Shown: one piece after another, positions 39,738 through 41,175 of the stretch
How positions within the stretch are numbered: position 1 is the stretch's first letter
Layout: every line of letters begins with the position of its first letter
NCBI GenBank assembly: GCA_002492725.1
Contig: DLAF01000044.1
Span: forward strand, 1-41,175
DNA: 41,175 bases
Source: Lachnospiraceae bacterium UBA7054
Lineage (GTDB): Bacteria; Bacillota; Clostridia; Lachnospirales; Lachnospiraceae
Direction of reading: 5' to 3'
Translations under genes and position numbers: made by a program
Notes under the pieces: generated by a model
What the model was told of the DNA's origin: nothing
The model's input: the letters and a program-made list of their open reading frames with translations, nothing else
The model's database searches: none

Positions 39738-39769
39738 AAATTGCCGGGAAAAAATTCCCGGCAATTTTT
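39738..39769 (+). terminator. Terminator of the dynamin-like operon
   Basis: AAATTGCCGGGAA (39738-39750) with TTCCCGGCAATTT (39755-39767), a 4-base loop and a T run. It may also serve the convergent flavin-binding gene. Confidence 0.93.
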
Positions 39770-39786
39770 GTTGATATACCTTTGTG

Positions 39787-40221
39787 CTATAGCTCGTCCG
39801 CCGACAAAGTCACGTTGCTCAGCCCATAATAATAATTGACAGTTTCGGCAGTAAATTTGCAGACGCAGTAATCCTCGTCGTCCACACCTTTTGGATAATA
39901 CATTTCAAACCCGTCCCGCCAGAGAAAGGCCTTTGTTTCGTGATCGGTGCAAACCTCCATGGTTCCCGTAAACAGGGCGCCCTTATACTGATCTTTGGTG
40001 TCGTCCACATAGTATACGGATGCTTTTGGGTTTTTTAGAAACTGCGCGACTCGTTTTGAGCTGGTGTTGGTGGAAAAGTAATGCACTTTTATACTATCAT
40101 GTTCTAAGCAGAGCATTCCTTTGATTTGGGGAAATCCGTCCTCATTCACCGAAGCGATATAAGCGACCTGCGCATTCTCGCGCAGTTTGCGGATTCCCGC
40201 TTTGATCATAGTAAGTTCCAT
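39787..40221 (-). CDS. Pyridoxamine 5'-phosphate oxidase-family flavin-binding protein
   Basis: 144 residues of the split beta-barrel (PPOX/NimA-like) family. The pattern LRENAQVAYIASVNEDGFPQ, MLCLEHDSIKVHYFSTNTSS and RVAQFLKNPKASVYYVDD, then LFTGTMEVCTD, fits FMN-binding general stress or nitroreductase-like members rather than true PdxH. The start at 40221 has AAGGAGG (40237-40231 on the minus strand) 9 bases upstream and lies about 80 bases inside the expected transcript; the longer frame to 40335 reaches back into the -35 and cannot be translated. The substrate is unknown. It is convergent to the dynamin-like operon. Confidence 0.88.
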   Translation of the reverse strand: MELTMIKAGIRKLRENAQVAYIASVNEDGFPQIKGMLCLEHDSIKVHYFSTNTSSKRVAQFLKNPKASVYYVDDTKDQYKGALFTGTMEVCTDHETKAFLWRDGFEMYYPKGVDDEDYCVCKFTAETVNYYYGLSNVTLSADEL

Positions 40222-40306
40222 TTGTGTGATCCTCCTTTTTGCTAAGATTCGTAAGCATTTTCCTAAGAGCTGTTTCCAGAACGAGTATTTTTTCATCATA
40301 TGATAT

Positions 40307-40335
40307 AAGATAATACTATATAGAAATAATGTCAA
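40307..40335 (-). promoter_or_regulatory. Promoter of the PPOX-family gene
   Basis: On the minus strand: TTGACA (40335-40330), a 17-bp spacer and TATCTT (40312-40307). A 10-bp palindrome ATCATATGAT (40295-40304) lies at the expected transcription start. Confidence 0.75.
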
Positions 40336-40383
40336 GAGGATTTAAAATATAAAATGGAATTAACGACATATTTTGTCGCCTGA

Positions 40384-40402
40384 TGTAACATGATGCGTTA
40401 CA
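40384..40402. promoter_or_regulatory. Inverted repeat TGTAAC-N7-GTTACA, possible operator
   Basis: Lies 150 bases before the C39-like gene in a stretch (40336-40533) without genes. Together with TTTCCTAATAGGAAA (40493-40507) it is the only clear structure there. No convincing -35/-10 pair could be placed between them. Confidence 0.4.
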
Positions 40403-40492
40403 TGGATGCTTTCAAAAGCAGATGACGGTTGATAGATTGGCATTCTTCTTTATGGCATAATGATAAATGATATCAGAAAAAAGATGCGCTCG

Positions 40493-40507
40493 TTTCCTAA
40501 TAGGAAA
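40493..40507. promoter_or_regulatory. 15-bp palindrome TTTCCTAATAGGAAA
   Basis: Perfect seven-base arms about one central A, 27 bases before the start codon of the C39-like gene and so probably in its leader or at its transcription start. It may be an operator or a short hairpin. Confidence 0.4.
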
Positions 40508-40533
40508 AAGAGAAGCAATGAAGGAGGTGTCTG

Positions 40534-40905
40534 TTGATTTTGAAGCAAATAAAATATATAGAACAGCCGACAGCGTATTTGTGCGGACAGGCTTGCGTGG
40601 CCATGCTTGCCGGCGTGTCGGTAGACGAAGTGATCGAAGTGATGCAAAATGATAAGGGGACAGGCAAGAAAGATATTGAAAGGGCGTTGAATCATTATGG
40701 AATAAGGCAGGCAAAGACGATGACGAAAGCAGATAACAATTCTGTTTTGCCCAAAGTTTGTATTCTCAAGGTTCTCTTGCCGAAATATGGGCATTGGATT
40801 TTATACTATGATGGGAAATATTATGATCCGGAGTTTGGATTGATGGATAAATTATATGAAAAAGCAAGAATACAATTTTATTTGGAGATTTTTATAGACG
40901 AATGA
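40534..40905 (+). CDS. C39-like cysteine peptidase domain protein
   Basis: 123 residues, essentially a lone papain-fold domain of the Peptidase_C39-like group. The oxyanion Gln Q11, catalytic C17 (LCGQAC), H87 (YGHWIL) and D98 (YYDPEFG) are all in order with the right spacing; the Q-x5-C rule holds. C39 domains remove leader peptides with a double-Gly motif from bacteriocins, but here there is no transporter, membrane segment or signal peptide, so it is a cytosolic stand-alone protease or a toxin/effector-like domain. TTG 40534 is the start, with AAGGAGG (40521-40527) 6 bases before it. No substrate candidate is visible in the window. Confidence 0.82.
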   Translation: MILKQIKYIEQPTAYLCGQACVAMLAGVSVDEVIEVMQNDKGTGKKDIERALNHYGIRQAKTMTKADNNSVLPKVCILKVLLPKYGHWILYYDGKYYDPEFGLMDKLYEKARIQFYLEIFIDE

Positions 40906-40937
40906 AAAGGAGAAAGATGATCGGCTGAATGTTTACC

Positions 40938-40966
40938 TTGTAATGAAAAAAAGAATGTGTTACAAT
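40938..40966 (+). promoter_or_regulatory. Promoter of the last, partial gene
   Basis: TTGTAA (40938-40943), a 17-bp spacer, TACAAT (40961-40966) with TGT just before it (extended -10). The leader that follows is about 120 bases long. Confidence 0.75.
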
Positions 40967-41009
40967 CATATCAAGCAAAGAATAAGTCTAAGATTCTTAA
41001 TGTATCTTA

Positions 41010-41053
41010 ACGGATTTTGTAAAGAATCCGTATCTGCGCAGAGTTCTCTCTGC
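41010..41053 (+). promoter_or_regulatory. Two hairpins in the leader of the last gene
   Basis: ACGGATT/AATCCGT (41010-41031) and GCAGAG-TTCT-CTCTGC (41038-41053). Neither is followed by a T run, so they are not terminators. They may protect the transcript or control translation; no known riboswitch class is recognised. Confidence 0.5.
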
Positions 41054-41095
41054 CCAAACTCCTTGCTTACAACTTAATAATTGCAGGGAGGACGG

Positions 41096-41175
41096 ATGAC
41101 GGAAAGGAATGGCAGACCATTTCCCGATGCCTATCAGGTTAACTTGAGCGGCTTTGCACTGTTCTTGTCGGTTAT
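41096..41175 (+). CDS. Start of a gene, possibly an Rpn/PD-(D/E)XK transposase-like nuclease (partial)
   Basis: AGGGAGG (41085-41091) stands 4 bases before ATG 41096, and 26 codons remain before the window ends. The visible start MTERNGRPFPDAYQVNLSGF continues into a hydrophobic ALFLSV. This resembles a segment found in Rpn-family recombination-promoting nuclease/putative transposase proteins of Lachnospiraceae, but 26 residues cannot settle it. Its own promoter and structured leader precede it. Confidence 0.45.
   Translation, partial: MTERNGRPFPDAYQVNLSGFALFLSV

Overview
The window reads as a stretch of chromosome from an anaerobic, low-to-medium GC Clostridia member, most likely a Lachnospiraceae gut commensal. 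The grounds are a T-box-controlled ileS, AGGAGG-type ribosome sites, remnants of sporulation genes (SpoIID-like and SpoIIQ-like), many large extracytoplasmic proteins and a cluster of a VTC polyphosphate polymerase, a DUF4956 protein and CotH. Almost everything is on the + strand. The organism call is inference from gene content; no rRNA or other marker is present.

Region 1 (1-9207) is an envelope block. A strong promoter (36-64) drives a VTC-type polyphosphate polymerase, a DUF4956 membrane protein whose frame is broken at a run of nine G, a CotH-type extracytoplasmic protein and a secreted calcium-repeat protein. These are translationally coupled to an OmpR/PhoB-type response regulator and its histidine kinase, followed by an unrecognised anchored protein. 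Next comes an array of eight 11-bp direct repeats in front of a fused amidase-polysaccharide deacetylase. An 11-bp period is what an OmpR/PhoB-type regulator needs, so the amidase-deacetylase may be a target of the neighbouring two-component system.

Region 2 (9225-25654) is mostly housekeeping: T-box leader and ileS (type 2), glycogen phosphorylase, a large J-like/TPR protein with an HscC-like Hsp70, hflX, a membrane acyltransferase and an aconitase-family hydratase. A 130-bp three-hairpin repeat sits directly in front of the ribosome site of both ileS and the hydratase gene.

Region 3 (25719-35320) holds a LamG surface protein, a calcium-motif protein with a +1 frameshift near its start, catalytically degenerate SpoIID-like and SpoIIQ-like proteins, an amidohydrolase overlapping a GH9-like lipoprotein, plsC on the minus strand, a PrcB-type lipoprotein and pyrC.

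Region 4 (35366-41175) is visibly more A/T-rich and looks accessory. It has a small XRE regulator and, divergent from it, a four-gene operon: a dynamin-like GTPase, a two-membrane-segment protein, a triple zinc-ribbon protein and a small zinc-ribbon membrane protein. The operon promoter carries a perfect 14-bp palindrome in its spacer and the operon ends in a strong terminator. A flavin-binding (PPOX-type) protein, a C39-like cysteine peptidase and the start of a further gene follow. The dynamin/zinc-ribbon operon is the best candidate here for an undescribed system; the phased 11-bp array and the polyphosphate-CotH cluster come next.
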